From Aureispira sp. CCB-QB1 (GTDB taxonomy: Bacteria > Bacteroidota > Bacteroidia > Chitinophagales > Saprospiraceae): a DNA stretch of 64,000 nt. This document shows positions 35,361 to 43,043 of the stretch, one piece after another; the stretch's first letter is position 1, and the number at the start of each line of letters is the position of its first letter. A model generated the notes under the pieces. It was not told where the DNA came from. It did not search any database and was given only the letters and a program-made list of their open reading frames with translations. The stretch is taken from NCBI RefSeq assembly GCF_000724545.1, contig NZ_JHBV01000020.1, positions 83,399-147,398 of the forward strand. Direction: 5' to 3'. Both the position numbers and the translations under genes were made by a program.

Positions 35361-35386
35361 AAAAAAGGCAATCTTGTAAGATTGCC
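35361..35386 (-). terminator. Rho-independent terminator of the flavin-binding gene
   Basis: GGCAATCT (35367-35374) pairs with AGATTGCC (35379-35386) around a 4-base loop; read leftwards the stem is followed by six T. It sits 30 bases beyond the stop of the 35417 gene. Confidence 0.85.
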
Positions 35387-35416
35387 TAGATTAAACGTTA
35401 TCCTAAAAGTGCTCTG

Positions 35417-35914
35417 TTATGCACCGAATTTTTCATGTTCCCCAATTTCTGGACGCTCATCCAACAAATTGGCTTTAACCAGCTCAAATAGTTGAACTAC
35501 TTTACTTTCATCTGCATTCCAATGTTCTCCTTTGTAAATTTTTACGACCAACATGGCAACTTCTCCATCTTGCCTTCCATTCGGAAACCAAGCCGAAACA
35601 CCTTTGTTCCAATATTGATTGATTAAATCTTTATCTTGGGTTACCTCCGCTTTACCTGACAAAGAGACATAGACTTGATTCTTCGGATCTGAAAAAGTAA
35701 TACAGACCTCTTTTTTTTCTTCTTTCACTTCATATACCTTTGCCGCTGATTTGGCAGTAAAAAAGTATAAGGTGCCATCGTAAGCATCTTGAACCAACGA
35801 CATAGGTCTTGCACGCAAAGAATCTTTTGTATCATTCTCTTGTGTGGTTAACATACCAATTTTAATATCTTTAATAAGATTCCATATAAGGGCTTTATGC
35901 TCTGGACTAGACAT
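35417..35914 (-). CDS. Pyridoxamine 5'-phosphate oxidase-like (general stress protein 26 type) flavin-binding protein
   Basis: Split-barrel flavin-binding protein of 165 residues resembling the PNPOx-like general-stress family. Motifs: LIKDIKIGMLTTQ, a strand-turn DSLRARPMSLVQDAYDGTLYFFT (shortened) and VCITFSDPKNQVYVSLSGKAEV. The C-terminal YWNKGVSAWFPNGRQDGEVAML and VVKIYKGEHWNADE are family-typical. It may bind FMN, FAD or a deazaflavin; it is not the biosynthetic PdxH, which is longer. No signal peptide, cytoplasmic. It is monocistronic with its own terminator. Confidence 0.8.
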   Translation of the reverse strand: MSSPEHKALIWNLIKDIKIGMLTTQENDTKDSLRARPMSLVQDAYDGTLYFFTAKSAAKVYEVKEEKKEVCITFSDPKNQVYVSLSGKAEVTQDKDLINQYWNKGVSAWFPNGRQDGEVAMLVVKIYKGEHWNADESKVVQLFELVKANLLDERPEIGEHEKFGA

Positions 35915-36340
35915 ATTATTTTGTATTTTTTTGATTAGATAATTGATTTGAAAGAGACTCGCTCGTGTGGTGGTAGTTAAGAAGTAAAAATAAGGAATTA
36001 GATACCTTATACTTTTTATATATCTTACATCAAAGGAGATACAAAGCAGTAGATTATAAGTGATATTGCATCACAATGCTTTTAAGTACACCTTCAAAAT
36101 CTGCATGACAAAACAGTTATGTTCTCATATGATTTCATCTATCTACACACACATAATGTGCTATAAGATCATGCACTTTTTAGTCTCTTGAGTCAACGTT
36201 TTAATATTATTTTGACTACACTAATAAAACAACTTCTGGGGCTTATTGTTCATTCAAATTAGACAAATTCTTATGTTTATTTTGAAAAATTTAATTCTTA
36301 GGCAAGAAAAAACATTCTTATTCAAATGCTAATTTAACGT
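35915..36340. other. Gap, no gene seen
   Basis: AT-rich region upstream of the flavin-binding gene. No protein-like frame, hairpin or RNA gene was recognised. It borders the repeat cluster at 36358-36540. Confidence 0.35.
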
Positions 36341-36357
36341 AACAATAGTTTACTGAA

Positions 36358-36385
36358 ACCACGAAGTAGCACCGCAGGTAACTAA
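36358..36385 (+). repeat. Short dispersed module, direct repeat 1
   Basis: A 28-base unit starting ACCACGAAGTAGCACCGCAG and ending GTAACTAA. An identical 28-base copy lies 150 bases downstream (36508-36535). Both are followed by AAGC-containing sequence. Confidence 0.85.
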
Positions 36386-36460
36386 AAGCAAAGCACTCAC
36401 GCAGCTAAACTTATACAAATGCTCTTTTTTGTCTTTTTGGTAACTAAGCTTGCCGAGTAG

Positions 36461-36484
36461 GCTTGTGCTAATAGCACAAAAGCC
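36461..36484 (-). repeat. Palindromic word inside the repeat cluster
   Basis: GCTTGTGCTAATAGCACAAA followed by AGCC contains the near-palindrome TTGTGCTAATAGCACAA. The reverse of this stretch resembles 62914-62938 (GGCTTTTGTGTTATTAGC), which links the two gaps as members of the same repeat family. Confidence 0.55.
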
Positions 36485-36507
36485 CAAGGTCATGAGCGTA
36501 GCGCACT

Positions 36508-36535
36508 ACCACGAAGTAGCACCGCAGGTAACTAA
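36508..36535 (+). repeat. Short dispersed module, direct repeat 2
   Basis: Identical over 28 bases to 36358-36385. The 122 bases between the two units hold the palindromic word at 36461. Located upstream (right to left) of no strong gene signal; next gene ends at 36650. Confidence 0.85.
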
Positions 36536-36649
36536 GCGAAGCGATCTCATAAAATAATCAACGAACGACTAACGCAATATATCCTCCAATAAAAGTCCAT
36601 GATTGAATCCCATAAGAATCCCAAAAAATAAAAGAGGCATTATTTCAAA

Positions 36650-37243
36650 CTAATGATTAGAAGCTTCCCTCTTCCGAAAATTCTCTATAGCAACCTCAAA
36701 CGCTTGTACATAATCCGTTGGGTCAGGTCGATACCCCATTGGTTCTGTCAATAATTCTCCTTCCCAAGTCATTAAAGCCATATAAGGCTGACTCATTACT
36801 CCAAACATTATTTCTTGCAAATAAGCATTGTAATTTCCTACTGTACGTAGTTCTTTAACTCCTGTTGCTGTTTCTACTTCTTCCTTAGGAATCCGTTGTC
36901 GATCATCAACATATAAAATAATTGGAACAAAATCATTGGTCAAATAATTAACAATAGCACGTTGCTGAATTACAACATCAGGAAAATATCGCATTCGGCT
37001 GCCAAAACCTGTAAAAGCCAAAAATACAGGCTTATTTTGTCGTTGCGCGCAAGCAATACCTGCATCATAATCAACAAAAGCACTTAAACTTGACAAAAAT
37101 GATAGCTTATTGTCTGAAGTAGAGTATTCATAATGAGTAGCTTCACTAAACTCACACACTGGAATTCGATTTTTTGAGGTGCAAGCTTGCAAAGCTACTA
37201 CCAAAATACTGCTTAAAAAGATGCTCAAAGAATGGATATACAT
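36650..37243 (-). CDS. Thioredoxin-fold lipoprotein lacking the active-site cysteines
   Basis: Lipoprotein of 197 residues: signal peptide ending ILVVALQACTS. The mature part resembles the C-terminal thioredoxin domain of DsbD-like Bacteroidota proteins: AFVDYDAGIACAQRQNKPVFLAFTG in order, then IILYVDDRQRIPKEEV, and QPYMALMTWEGELL. In relatives the segment after FTG reads approximately GCVNCRKME; here it reads FGSRMRYFPD, so both redox cysteines are missing. The protein is therefore predicted not to exchange disulfides and may be a binding or structural paralog. No partner gene is adjacent. It is flanked on both sides by dispersed repeats. Confidence 0.75.
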   Translation of the reverse strand: MYIHSLSIFLSSILVVALQACTSKNRIPVCEFSEATHYEYSTSDNKLSFLSSLSAFVDYDAGIACAQRQNKPVFLAFTGFGSRMRYFPDVVIQQRAIVNYLTNDFVPIILYVDDRQRIPKEEVETATGVKELRTVGNYNAYLQEIMFGVMSQPYMALMTWEGELLTEPMGYRPDPTDYVQAFEVAIENFRKREASNH

Positions 37244-37343
37244 AAGAGATTGGAAGAGGTTAACGTTTGATATAAAACGACAATTTTTAAGTCATAAAAA
37301 CAAGGAGTTTAGACACAGTTTATAATAAAAATAAAAAACTCCC

Positions 37344-37351
37344 TACTTTTG
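37344..37351 (+). promoter_or_regulatory. Candidate -7 promoter element
   Basis: TACTTTTG fits TAnnTTTG. It precedes the repeat at 37391 and the 37575 gene by 223 bases. There is no -33 TTTG at the normal distance, so support is weak. Confidence 0.25.
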
Positions 37352-37390
37352 AAGAAATTTTATTCGTTTCCTTAAACTTTACTTCGCGGG

Positions 37391-37508
37391 AACCACGAAG
37401 TAGCAGTGAACAGAGCTAAATCGTATCCGTTCACTTTATGAGCGCTGCTCAGTTGATTATCAACGGAACACACCATCACCATTTAAGGAACTGATAATCA
37501 AACTATGC
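37391..37508. repeat. Dispersed repeat copy C (module plus reversed palindromic element)
   Basis: AACCACGAAGTAGCAGTGAA (from 37391) is a short module copy. Then GAGCGCTGCTCAGTTGATTA (from 37440), continuing TCAA, is the reverse of the TTGATAATCAACTGCGCAGC motif of the palindromic elements. CTGATAATCAAACTATGC (37491-37508) is the opposite inner arm. The element lies directly upstream of the repeat-protein gene at 37575. Confidence 0.6.
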
Positions 37509-37574
37509 AAAGATACTTTTTTAATTTTTTGTAAAGTACTACTTAAATATACCTTAACAAAACACAATACAACA

Positions 37575-39059
37575 ATGCACAAAATACGAATCATATCTTT
37601 ATCTATTATTTGCTCTATTGCATTTATTCCTTCTTCTAAAGCTCAGCTAAATTTATACTCAGGTCAAAATGCGCTCCGCAGCAATACCACTGGTGTTCAT
37701 AATACTGCTACTGGAAATGATTGCTTGCGCAACAACTCTTCTGGCAGCTACAACACAGCCTACGGCATGGGAACAATGTATAGCAATCGAGAAGGGAAAA
37801 GCAATACCTCTATTGGTTATCAATCGCTATATAGAAATACTTCTGGTACAGAAAATGTTGCTGTAGGCGCCAATGCACTCAACAGCAACAGCACTGGAAA
37901 TTACAACACAAGCCTAGGTACCTTTTCTTTGGGCTTTAATAGAAATGGGATGAACAATACCGCAGCAGGCTATCATGCACTCATGAGCAATACATCTGCT
38001 TCAGCCAACACGGCCTTTGGAGCTTATGCCCTACAAAGCAATACTACTGGAGAAAACAATGTAGCTTTGGGGTATTACTCCTTGTATAATAATAGTCTAG
38101 GTAGCAGTAATGTAGCTTTAGGTACCAATACATTGGGTAATAACACTTCTGGGAATGAAAATGTAGCGAGTGGTCACCACTCTATGATGAGAAATACGAC
38201 AGGAAGTTACAATATAGCAATGGGAAGCAATTCTTTACACAACAACCTAAATGGTACTAAAAATATTGCCATAGGCTATTCTAGCATGTATAAAAATGTC
38301 TCTGGGCTAAACAATACTGCTATTGGGGCTACAAGCATGGAAAATAACTCTTCGGGTGACCACAATACAGCACTTGGGTTCCAAAGTATGAAAGACAATA
38401 AAACGGGCAACGAAAATGTTGCTATAGGATATGATGCCTTACTTAGAAATACTGCTGGCAATAAAAATACAGCAGTAGGATACAATGCTTATGGACGTGG
38501 TTTTGCTTATGGAAATTCGACAGCTATTGGTGCCAATGCACATGTTTCAGCAAGTAATCAAATGCGTTTTGGAGATGAAAAAGTCACAAGCATTGGTGGG
38601 CAAGTTTCTTGGTCCAAATTATCAGACAAACGTTTTAAGACCAATGTTCAAGCCAATGTTCCTGGTTTAGATTTTATCAACTTGTTAGAACCCGTTACAT
38701 ATTATGTAGATGCACAAAAATTGCGTGACTACCAAGGCGTGGAAGAATGCGCCCCTTCTGACAATAACTGGATCCTCGAAACAGGTTTCTTAGCACAAGA
38801 CGTAGAACAAGCTGCTCTGTCTTTGAATTTTGAATTTAGTGGTGTTGACAAGCCAGAGTCCAACGAAGATTACTATGGATTGCGATATGCAGATTTTACC
38901 GTACCTTTGGTTAAAGCAGTTCAAGAATTATCACAAGAAAACAAGGCTCTGAAAGCTAAAATTCAACTACTGGAACAAGATCATAAACGTCTGGCTACCC
39001 TAGAACAGGAAATCGAAGAAATAAAAACATTATTAAATACCAATGCGCAAATAGACTAA
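37575..39059 (+). CDS. YadA-like repeat protein with C-terminal S74-type chaperone domain
   Basis: Secreted protein of 494 residues: signal peptide (about 1-24, ending SSKAQ). Residues 43-314 are 16 consecutive 17-residue repeats with consensus N(T/V)A.G...L..N.(S/T)G.., such as NTAYGMGTMYSNREGKS and NVAIGYDALLRNTAGNK. This is the pattern of YadA-type head beta-rolls. From about 350 the SDKRFKTNVQANVPGLDFI block, TGFLAQDVEQAA, and LRYADFTVPLVKAVQELSQE match the S74 intramolecular-chaperone/peptidase domain of tail fibres. A coiled-coil end (ENKALKAKIQLLEQDHKRL) follows. It probably forms a homotrimeric surface fibre that self-cleaves, which is inference. It is 3 bases before the Nudix-like gene. 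Confidence 0.85.
   Translation: MHKIRIISLSIICSIAFIPSSKAQLNLYSGQNALRSNTTGVHNTATGNDCLRNNSSGSYNTAYGMGTMYSNREGKSNTSIGYQSLYRNTSGTENVAVGANALNSNSTGNYNTSLGTFSLGFNRNGMNNTAAGYHALMSNTSASANTAFGAYALQSNTTGENNVALGYYSLYNNSLGSSNVALGTNTLGNNTSGNENVASGHHSMMRNTTGSYNIAMGSNSLHNNLNGTKNIAIGYSSMYKNVSGLNNTAIGATSMENNSSGDHNTALGFQSMKDNKTGNENVAIGYDALLRNTAGNKNTAVGYNAYGRGFAYGNSTAIGANAHVSASNQMRFGDEKVTSIGGQVSWSKLSDKRFKTNVQANVPGLDFINLLEPVTYYVDAQKLRDYQGVEECAPSDNNWILETGFLAQDVEQAALSLNFEFSGVDKPESNEDYYGLRYADFTVPLVKAVQELSQENKALKAKIQLLEQDHKRLATLEQEIEEIKTLLNTNAQID
37701..38516 (+). repeat. 51-bp coding tandem repeat inside the surface-fibre gene
   Basis: The 17-residue units of the protein at 37575 translate from 51-base repeats that have diverged in sequence, keeping mainly AATAC(A/T)GC...GG... 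codons for NTA.G and AAT(A/T)..ACT(T/C)CTGG for NTSG. There are 16 units. Confidence 0.75.
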
Positions 39060-39062
39060 GTT

Positions 39063-39524
39063 ATGACGACAAAAGAAATTCATCAAGGTGTTGGATTATT
39101 AATTAGCAATTCAAATCAGACAAAATTTTTTGTACAGATAAAAGATGACCAATATCCTCATGAAGCTTGGCGTGGCGCTTGTGCCTTTTGGGGGGGAGCC
39201 ATCGAACCTGAAGACAAAGAAGAATTAATCGCTGTGGAACGAGAGCTAGAAGAAGAAATTCCAGAAGCGGCTGTCTTATTAAAAAAAGTACCCAAACAAA
39301 AAATAAAACGTTATTGGATTGATAACAAAACCGTTGTACAGGCTTTTTGGCTAACAGTATTTGAAGCTGTTGTTTCGGATGCTCAGTTGCAACAAATTTC
39401 CCAAACAGAGGTCTTAGAAGGTCGAGGTTTGTTAATTTCTAAAGAAGATTTATTACAAAGAAAATGGATTTGGGGCATGGATTTTATCCTCAAAGAATAT
39501 TTAGAACACAAAGAGAATGTTTAA
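39063..39524 (+). CDS. Nudix-like hydrolase
   Basis: Protein of 153 residues resembling the Nudix superfamily, which hydrolyses nucleoside diphosphates linked to another moiety. The box reads WGGAIEPEDKEELIAVEREL then EEEI. The core RELEEE is intact but the spacing between the Gly-Gly and the catalytic part carries one extra residue compared with the G-x5-E-x7-R-E pattern. N-terminal strand VGLLISNSNQTKFFVQIK fits the fold. The ATG lies 3 bases after the stop of the fibre gene, so it is co-transcribed, an unexpected pairing. The substrate is unknown. Confidence 0.65.
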   Translation: MTTKEIHQGVGLLISNSNQTKFFVQIKDDQYPHEAWRGACAFWGGAIEPEDKEELIAVERELEEEIPEAAVLLKKVPKQKIKRYWIDNKTVVQAFWLTVFEAVVSDAQLQQISQTEVLEGRGLLISKEDLLQRKWIWGMDFILKEYLEHKENV

Positions 39525-39694
39525 TTTTGTAGGCAGACACATACTAAAATTGGTCTGATTTTAGTTTTATACAAAGAAGTTTGTGTCTATCAAGTAGACT
39601 TTTCACGAAGTAAAGTTTGAAAAAATCTAAATATTAAAGTATGCTCTTAGCCTGATTACCTTTAAAACAAAATCCGTATTACTATTTGTCTTAG

Positions 39695-39890
39695 TAGTTC
39701 GTTGATTTTTTTACTTTTTCACCAAAAAGATAAAAAAGAACATTCATATTAGTTTGATAATCAAAATTTTACCATAGAATGCATTGAAATTATAATTCAT
39801 TGATTATCAACTGCGCAGCACTCACGAAGTAAACTAATAAAGTTTACTTCGTGAGCGCTTTGCTTTTAGTTAGCTTTGTTGTCTAGAATC
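39695..39890. repeat. Palindromic dispersed element, copy D
   Basis: Opens with TAGTTCGTTGA (39695-39705), then about 60 bases nearly identical to 55641-55710, including ATTAGTTTGATAATCAA (39748-39764). The right inner arm TTGATTATCAA (39800-39810) is separated from AACTAAT (39832-39838) by a 21-base module (39811-39831). The right end differs from copy E: it continues into TTTAGTTAGC and lacks TCAACGAACTA, so it is a hybrid or decayed copy. Confidence 0.75.
39821..39855. repeat. Perfect 15-bp hairpin inside copy D
   Basis: CTCACGAAGTAAACT (39821-39835) pairs perfectly with AGTTTACTTCGTGAG (39841-39855) around a 5-base loop. It is the strongest stem in the element and would form in either transcript. 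Confidence 0.8.
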
Positions 39891-39944
39891 AAAATTCAAT
39901 CAATTTATTAAGCTCCTTCACTCATTGGTTTAAATTTAATTTTT

Positions 39945-40877
39945 ATGAAAAAATATTTGTTATTGCTGTTTAGTGTCGCCTGCTGTTGTTCAACTTATGC
40001 AGCAGATGTAGATACAACATTTATTGTGGAAGCTGAAGCTGCTATGAGTAGCTTAATGGAGGATATCTTGACCAACAAAGACCTAAAAGTACGTCAAGAA
40101 GCATCCGAAGAGCTCGAAGCGTTATTAGAAAAAACCTTAACGCAAAGTGGTTCTTTTGAGCATGATTTTTCGGAGCTAAAAGGCATCTCGCTTGTTCAAC
40201 CTGAAGATAAAACAGTACGAATATTTACTTGGCAATTATACATCGACAAAGATCATTATCAGTATCGTGGTTTTATACAAACCAAAGAAGGTAAAGTCTA
40301 TCGCTTACAAGACAAATCCGACGATATGCGTACCGTAGAATTTAGTATTCACAAGCCAGAAAATTGGTATGGTGCCTTGTATTATAATATAAAAGCATTC
40401 AAATCGGAAGGACAGACAATGTATTTATTGTTTGGATATGATGCGTTTGATTTTTACAATCGAAGAAAATTATTGGATGTACTCTATTTTGATAACTCAG
40501 GTAGACCTCGTTTTGGAAAAACAGTCTTAGAAATGAAAGACGGTTCTGGTAGAATGCGAAAAGTAAAGCGTTTTGTTATGGAGTATTCGGCTAGTGTTAA
40601 TGTTAGTCTCAACTATTCTGAAGAGCAGGACATGATTATTTACGATCACCTCATCTATGGTTCTCCTATCAAAAGTGCAGGTCCTTCTAATGTTCCAGAC
40701 GGCAGCTATTCTGGGATGAAATTGAGCAAAGATGGTACTTGGAAATATGTTGACAAGGTACACAAAGACGATCCTGCCAATATTTTGGTAGACGCAACAA
40801 GTTATGAGCGTATTATTCAAAATGAGAAAGAAAAACCTAAACGAAGAAAAAAAGATTTATTTGGTCGAAGTAAATAA
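39945..40877 (+). CDS. Hypothetical secreted protein
   Basis: Protein of 310 residues with a signal peptide (MKKYLLLLFSVACCCSTYA). The mature chain has a helical start (FIVEAEAAMSSLMEDILTNKD) and then a beta-rich body (KTVRIFTWQLYIDKDHYQYRGFIQ, LYFDNSGRPRFGKTVLEMKDG in parts) and a basic tail (KPKRRKKDLFGRSK). Proteins of this shape are widespread in Bacteroidota but I know no function. It is transcribed alone with its own hairpin terminator; upstream it is bordered by palindromic repeat copy D. Confidence 0.6.
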   Translation: MKKYLLLLFSVACCCSTYAADVDTTFIVEAEAAMSSLMEDILTNKDLKVRQEASEELEALLEKTLTQSGSFEHDFSELKGISLVQPEDKTVRIFTWQLYIDKDHYQYRGFIQTKEGKVYRLQDKSDDMRTVEFSIHKPENWYGALYYNIKAFKSEGQTMYLLFGYDAFDFYNRRKLLDVLYFDNSGRPRFGKTVLEMKDGSGRMRKVKRFVMEYSASVNVSLNYSEEQDMIIYDHLIYGSPIKSAGPSNVPDGSYSGMKLSKDGTWKYVDKVHKDDPANILVDATSYERIIQNEKEKPKRRKKDLFGRSK

Positions 40878-40922
40878 ATCTTCTTTCCAAGATAGCTCTT
40901 TCGAGTAGTTCGTTTTTTAAAC

Positions 40923-40964
40923 AAAAATAGGATTAATCTATACGTGGATTAATCTTATTTTTTT
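40923..40964 (+). terminator. Rho-independent terminator of the 39945 gene
   Basis: AAAAATAGGATTAATC (40923-40938) pairs with GATTAATCTTATTTTT (40947-40962) around an 8-base loop, one mismatch, followed by more T. Confidence 0.8.
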
Positions 40965-41005
40965 GCTATTTTAGCAGCCATTTTAGTAACATCTATCTTT
41001 AATCT

Positions 41006-41503
41006 ATGTACACACTGTGGTTGATGCCTGACAAAGCTGCTTATCAAAAATTAAGCAAACTAATTGTAGATTTAAGTACAACACACGACACACCGACCTT
41101 TGAACCTCACGTGACCCTGCTAAGTGGTATCACTGACGAAATTTCTATTGCCATCCAAAAGACAGAAGAACTTGCCAATAGTCTCATTCCTGTTTCTGCC
41201 ACCTTAACCCGCATTGAATTTTTGGAAGTTTACTATCGGTGTTTGTTTTTTTGCACCAATGACAGTGAAGATTTGATGGAAGCTAGAACTTTGGCAGAAG
41301 AAATTTTTGAACACACTCAAATTACCCCCTTTATTCCACATGTAAGTTTTCTTTATGGTTCTTTGCCTATTTTTCAAAAAGAAGCCATTATTGGTGCATT
41401 GGGCGATAGTTTTTTTATGGATTTTAGAATGCCAAAACTCCGCTTGGTCAAAACACAACGAACACCAGAGCATTGGGAATTGATGGCAGAGTTCGAGTTG
41501 TAA
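41006..41503 (+). CDS. 2H phosphoesterase (cyclic phosphodiesterase-like)
   Basis: Protein of 165 residues of the 2H superfamily. The two His-x-Thr/Ser motifs are EPHVTLLSG (His35, Thr37) and IPHVSFLYG (His112, Ser114), each preceded by Pro as in plant-type cyclic phosphodiesterases. Such enzymes open 2',3'-cyclic phosphates or ADP-ribose 1",2"-cyclic phosphate. Length and HVTLL.G/HVSFLYG wording fit the CPDase branch rather than LigT/ThpR, which has different spacing. No RNA-ligase or Tpt1 gene is nearby. Cytoplasmic, monocistronic. Confidence 0.8.
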   Translation: MYTLWLMPDKAAYQKLSKLIVDLSTTHDTPTFEPHVTLLSGITDEISIAIQKTEELANSLIPVSATLTRIEFLEVYYRCLFFCTNDSEDLMEARTLAEEIFEHTQITPFIPHVSFLYGSLPIFQKEAIIGALGDSFFMDFRMPKLRLVKTQRTPEHWELMAEFEL

Positions 41504-41549
41504 CCTTCCCTGTAACACTGTTCTATTCTAACTTACTTCTCTAACTAAG

Positions 41550-42401
41550 TTACATAGCATATACCAATACGCGTTCCGTCATATCTATAGGTTTTCCATC
41601 CTTGTAATGGATTCTACGAGTCCAGTTTCCTATCTCATCAAAAGTATATGTATACGATGTCAATGGCTCTTTTTCTGTAGGCGCTTGATGCGTGATGACA
41701 TTCCCCTTTTCGTCGTATTGAGTATAAGAGGTAAATACAAAATCATCTAAATGATTAACAATAGTATGTTCCTTCTGAAAACCATGGGCATCGTACTGAT
41801 AAAGATCTGTTTGGTGTTTTTGATGCTTTTGATTGTACGTATATTGCTCTATTAGTTGCCCTTCCTTGTTGTAAACAAATTCATACTTTGAAGTAGTGTA
41901 AGCATTTGTTGGGGCATGAACATCCGTTTGCAGCAATTGTCCTTTCGTTCCATAAGTATGGATATAACGAACCAATAAGCTATTATCAGCAGTATAGATA
42001 GATTCAGCAGCTATTTCTCCCAAACTGTTGTAAGTATACGTTAGTTGTTCGATGCGGTAATCTCTAGCATCATACATATTTCTGCGTTGAAGTTGATTTT
42101 GTTTTTTGTATTTGTATTGATAATAAAAAAGAATCTTATTTCCTGCATCATAGCACTTCTTTTCTGTAATAAAACCTTTTTTATTAAACTGAATGTCCCA
42201 GTTCTCCAACGGATCCAACATCAAATGCCTTTTCTTGAGCGTCTGCTCTCTCTTACTTACCTCATACACTCTTTGAGAAATAGCTTGCACCGCTCCAATT
42301 AATTGCATCTTATCAATATCGGTGGTTGGCGAAGGCCATTCGGGAGCTTTCTCCCAAGCACAAACTATCCAACAAATTGATATCCACAACAATCGTTTCA
42401 T
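41550..42401 (-). CDS. RHS/YD-repeat-like protein with hydrophobic N-terminus
   Basis: Protein of 283 residues. The N-terminus MKRLLWISICWIVCAWEKAP is signal-peptide-like; the Cys in IVCA could be a lipid site but the lipobox is poor. The body has YD-type repeats: FNKKGFITEKKCYDAGNKI, YTYNSLGEIAAESIYTADN, FVYNKEGQLIEQYTYNQK, YQYDAHGFQKEHTI, YTQYDEKGNVITHQA and YTFDEIGNWTRRIHYKDGK. These resemble RHS-type beta-shell repeats but without the large toxin shell, as often in small Bacteroidota proteins. It begins 4 bases after the stop of the DUF2452 gene, so the pair is co-transcribed. Function unknown. Confidence 0.7.
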   Translation of the reverse strand: MKRLLWISICWIVCAWEKAPEWPSPTTDIDKMQLIGAVQAISQRVYEVSKREQTLKKRHLMLDPLENWDIQFNKKGFITEKKCYDAGNKILFYYQYKYKKQNQLQRRNMYDARDYRIEQLTYTYNSLGEIAAESIYTADNSLLVRYIHTYGTKGQLLQTDVHAPTNAYTTSKYEFVYNKEGQLIEQYTYNQKHQKHQTDLYQYDAHGFQKEHTIVNHLDDFVFTSYTQYDEKGNVITHQAPTEKEPLTSYTYTFDEIGNWTRRIHYKDGKPIDMTERVLVYAM

Positions 42402-42405
42402 TTTC

Positions 42406-42888
42406 CTATTCCAATATTTCCCAAGTATGATCCGCCAAAAGGCTTACCGTTGCCAAAAAACTATTAAATGGACACCCTCTAGGTCCCCATTCTTGTGGAC
42501 CAACCACTGACAATACAGCAGTTTCATCCACCCGTTGGTACAAGTGATATGTTTTCCCAATCAAAGGCTTAAATCCCATTTCTGCTCCGTAAATAATTTC
42601 CGAAATCTCAACTCGTTTTTTAATTTTTTGAGCTTGCTCAGCCAACAGCTCCATTTGTTTGCGAATCTGTTCCAATTGAATGTCCGTTTGCTTGTGCATT
42701 GCTTTAACCGCCAAGCCTTTTGTTTTGCCTTGGTCAATTGGTTTTATGACAGCTCCTCCTACCGTATGCGCATAAGGCAAATTGTGTGGATTCTCTGTTA
42801 TTTTATCTTTATCTATGGGATTAATAAAAGTTTCTTTCCCTTTTTCTGATTTATTTTTATCCTCTTCCATGCTTCTTATATTCATCAT
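42406..42888 (-). CDS. DUF2452 family protein
   Basis: Protein of 160 residues (154 if started at Met7, 42870). The sequence matches the DUF2452 family closely: NPIDKDKITENPHNLPYAHTVGGAVIKP in order, then KGLAVKAMHKQTDIQLEQIRKQMELL, RVEISEIIYGAEMGFKPLIGKTYHLYQR and a closing LLADHTWEIL (all shortened). The function is unknown; the central part predicts a long helix. No signal peptide. It is followed after 4 bases by the YD-repeat gene. Confidence 0.85.
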   Translation of the reverse strand: MMNIRSMEEDKNKSEKGKETFINPIDKDKITENPHNLPYAHTVGGAVIKPIDQGKTKGLAVKAMHKQTDIQLEQIRKQMELLAEQAQKIKKRVEISEIIYGAEMGFKPLIGKTYHLYQRVDETAVLSVVGPQEWGPRGCPFNSFLATVSLLADHTWEILE

Positions 42889-42961
42889 TTCTTAATTGAC
42901 AATAGTTGTATTTTTAATAATACATTCAACTCAAGAATATGTTCACAATTGTCCTTACATA

Positions 42962-43003
42962 ATAGTTAGCTTAGTTACTCCTTGCGGTCGCTGGGCTCGC
43001 TGC
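42962..43003 (-). repeat. Dispersed module, reverse copy with extended arm
   Basis: TAGTTAGCTTAGTTACTCCT then TGCGGTCGCTGGGCTCGCTG. Its reverse matches 24887-24925 (GCGAGCTCACGACCGTAGGG then AGTAACAAAGCTAA) with few changes, showing a second module type that goes with the core CTAACTAA. Confidence 0.6.
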
Positions 43004-43035
43004 TACTACTCATAATAATGGGCTTATTAACGATA

Positions 43036-43043
43036 CAAAAGTA
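43036..43043 (-). promoter_or_regulatory. Candidate -7 promoter element for the DUF2452 gene
   Basis: Minus-strand TACTTTTG matches TAnnTTTG, 148 bases upstream of the DUF2452 start; support from a -33 box is absent. Confidence 0.25.

Noticed and set aside
35238..35495. 85-codon rightward frame overlapping the flavin-binding gene end
   Set aside because: It runs through the terminator hairpin and antisense to a well-supported gene; no protein-like pattern.
36358..36535. Possible CRISPR array
   Set aside because: Only two identical units 122 bases apart, spacer not of CRISPR length, no cas genes; the same unit is dispersed through the genome window.
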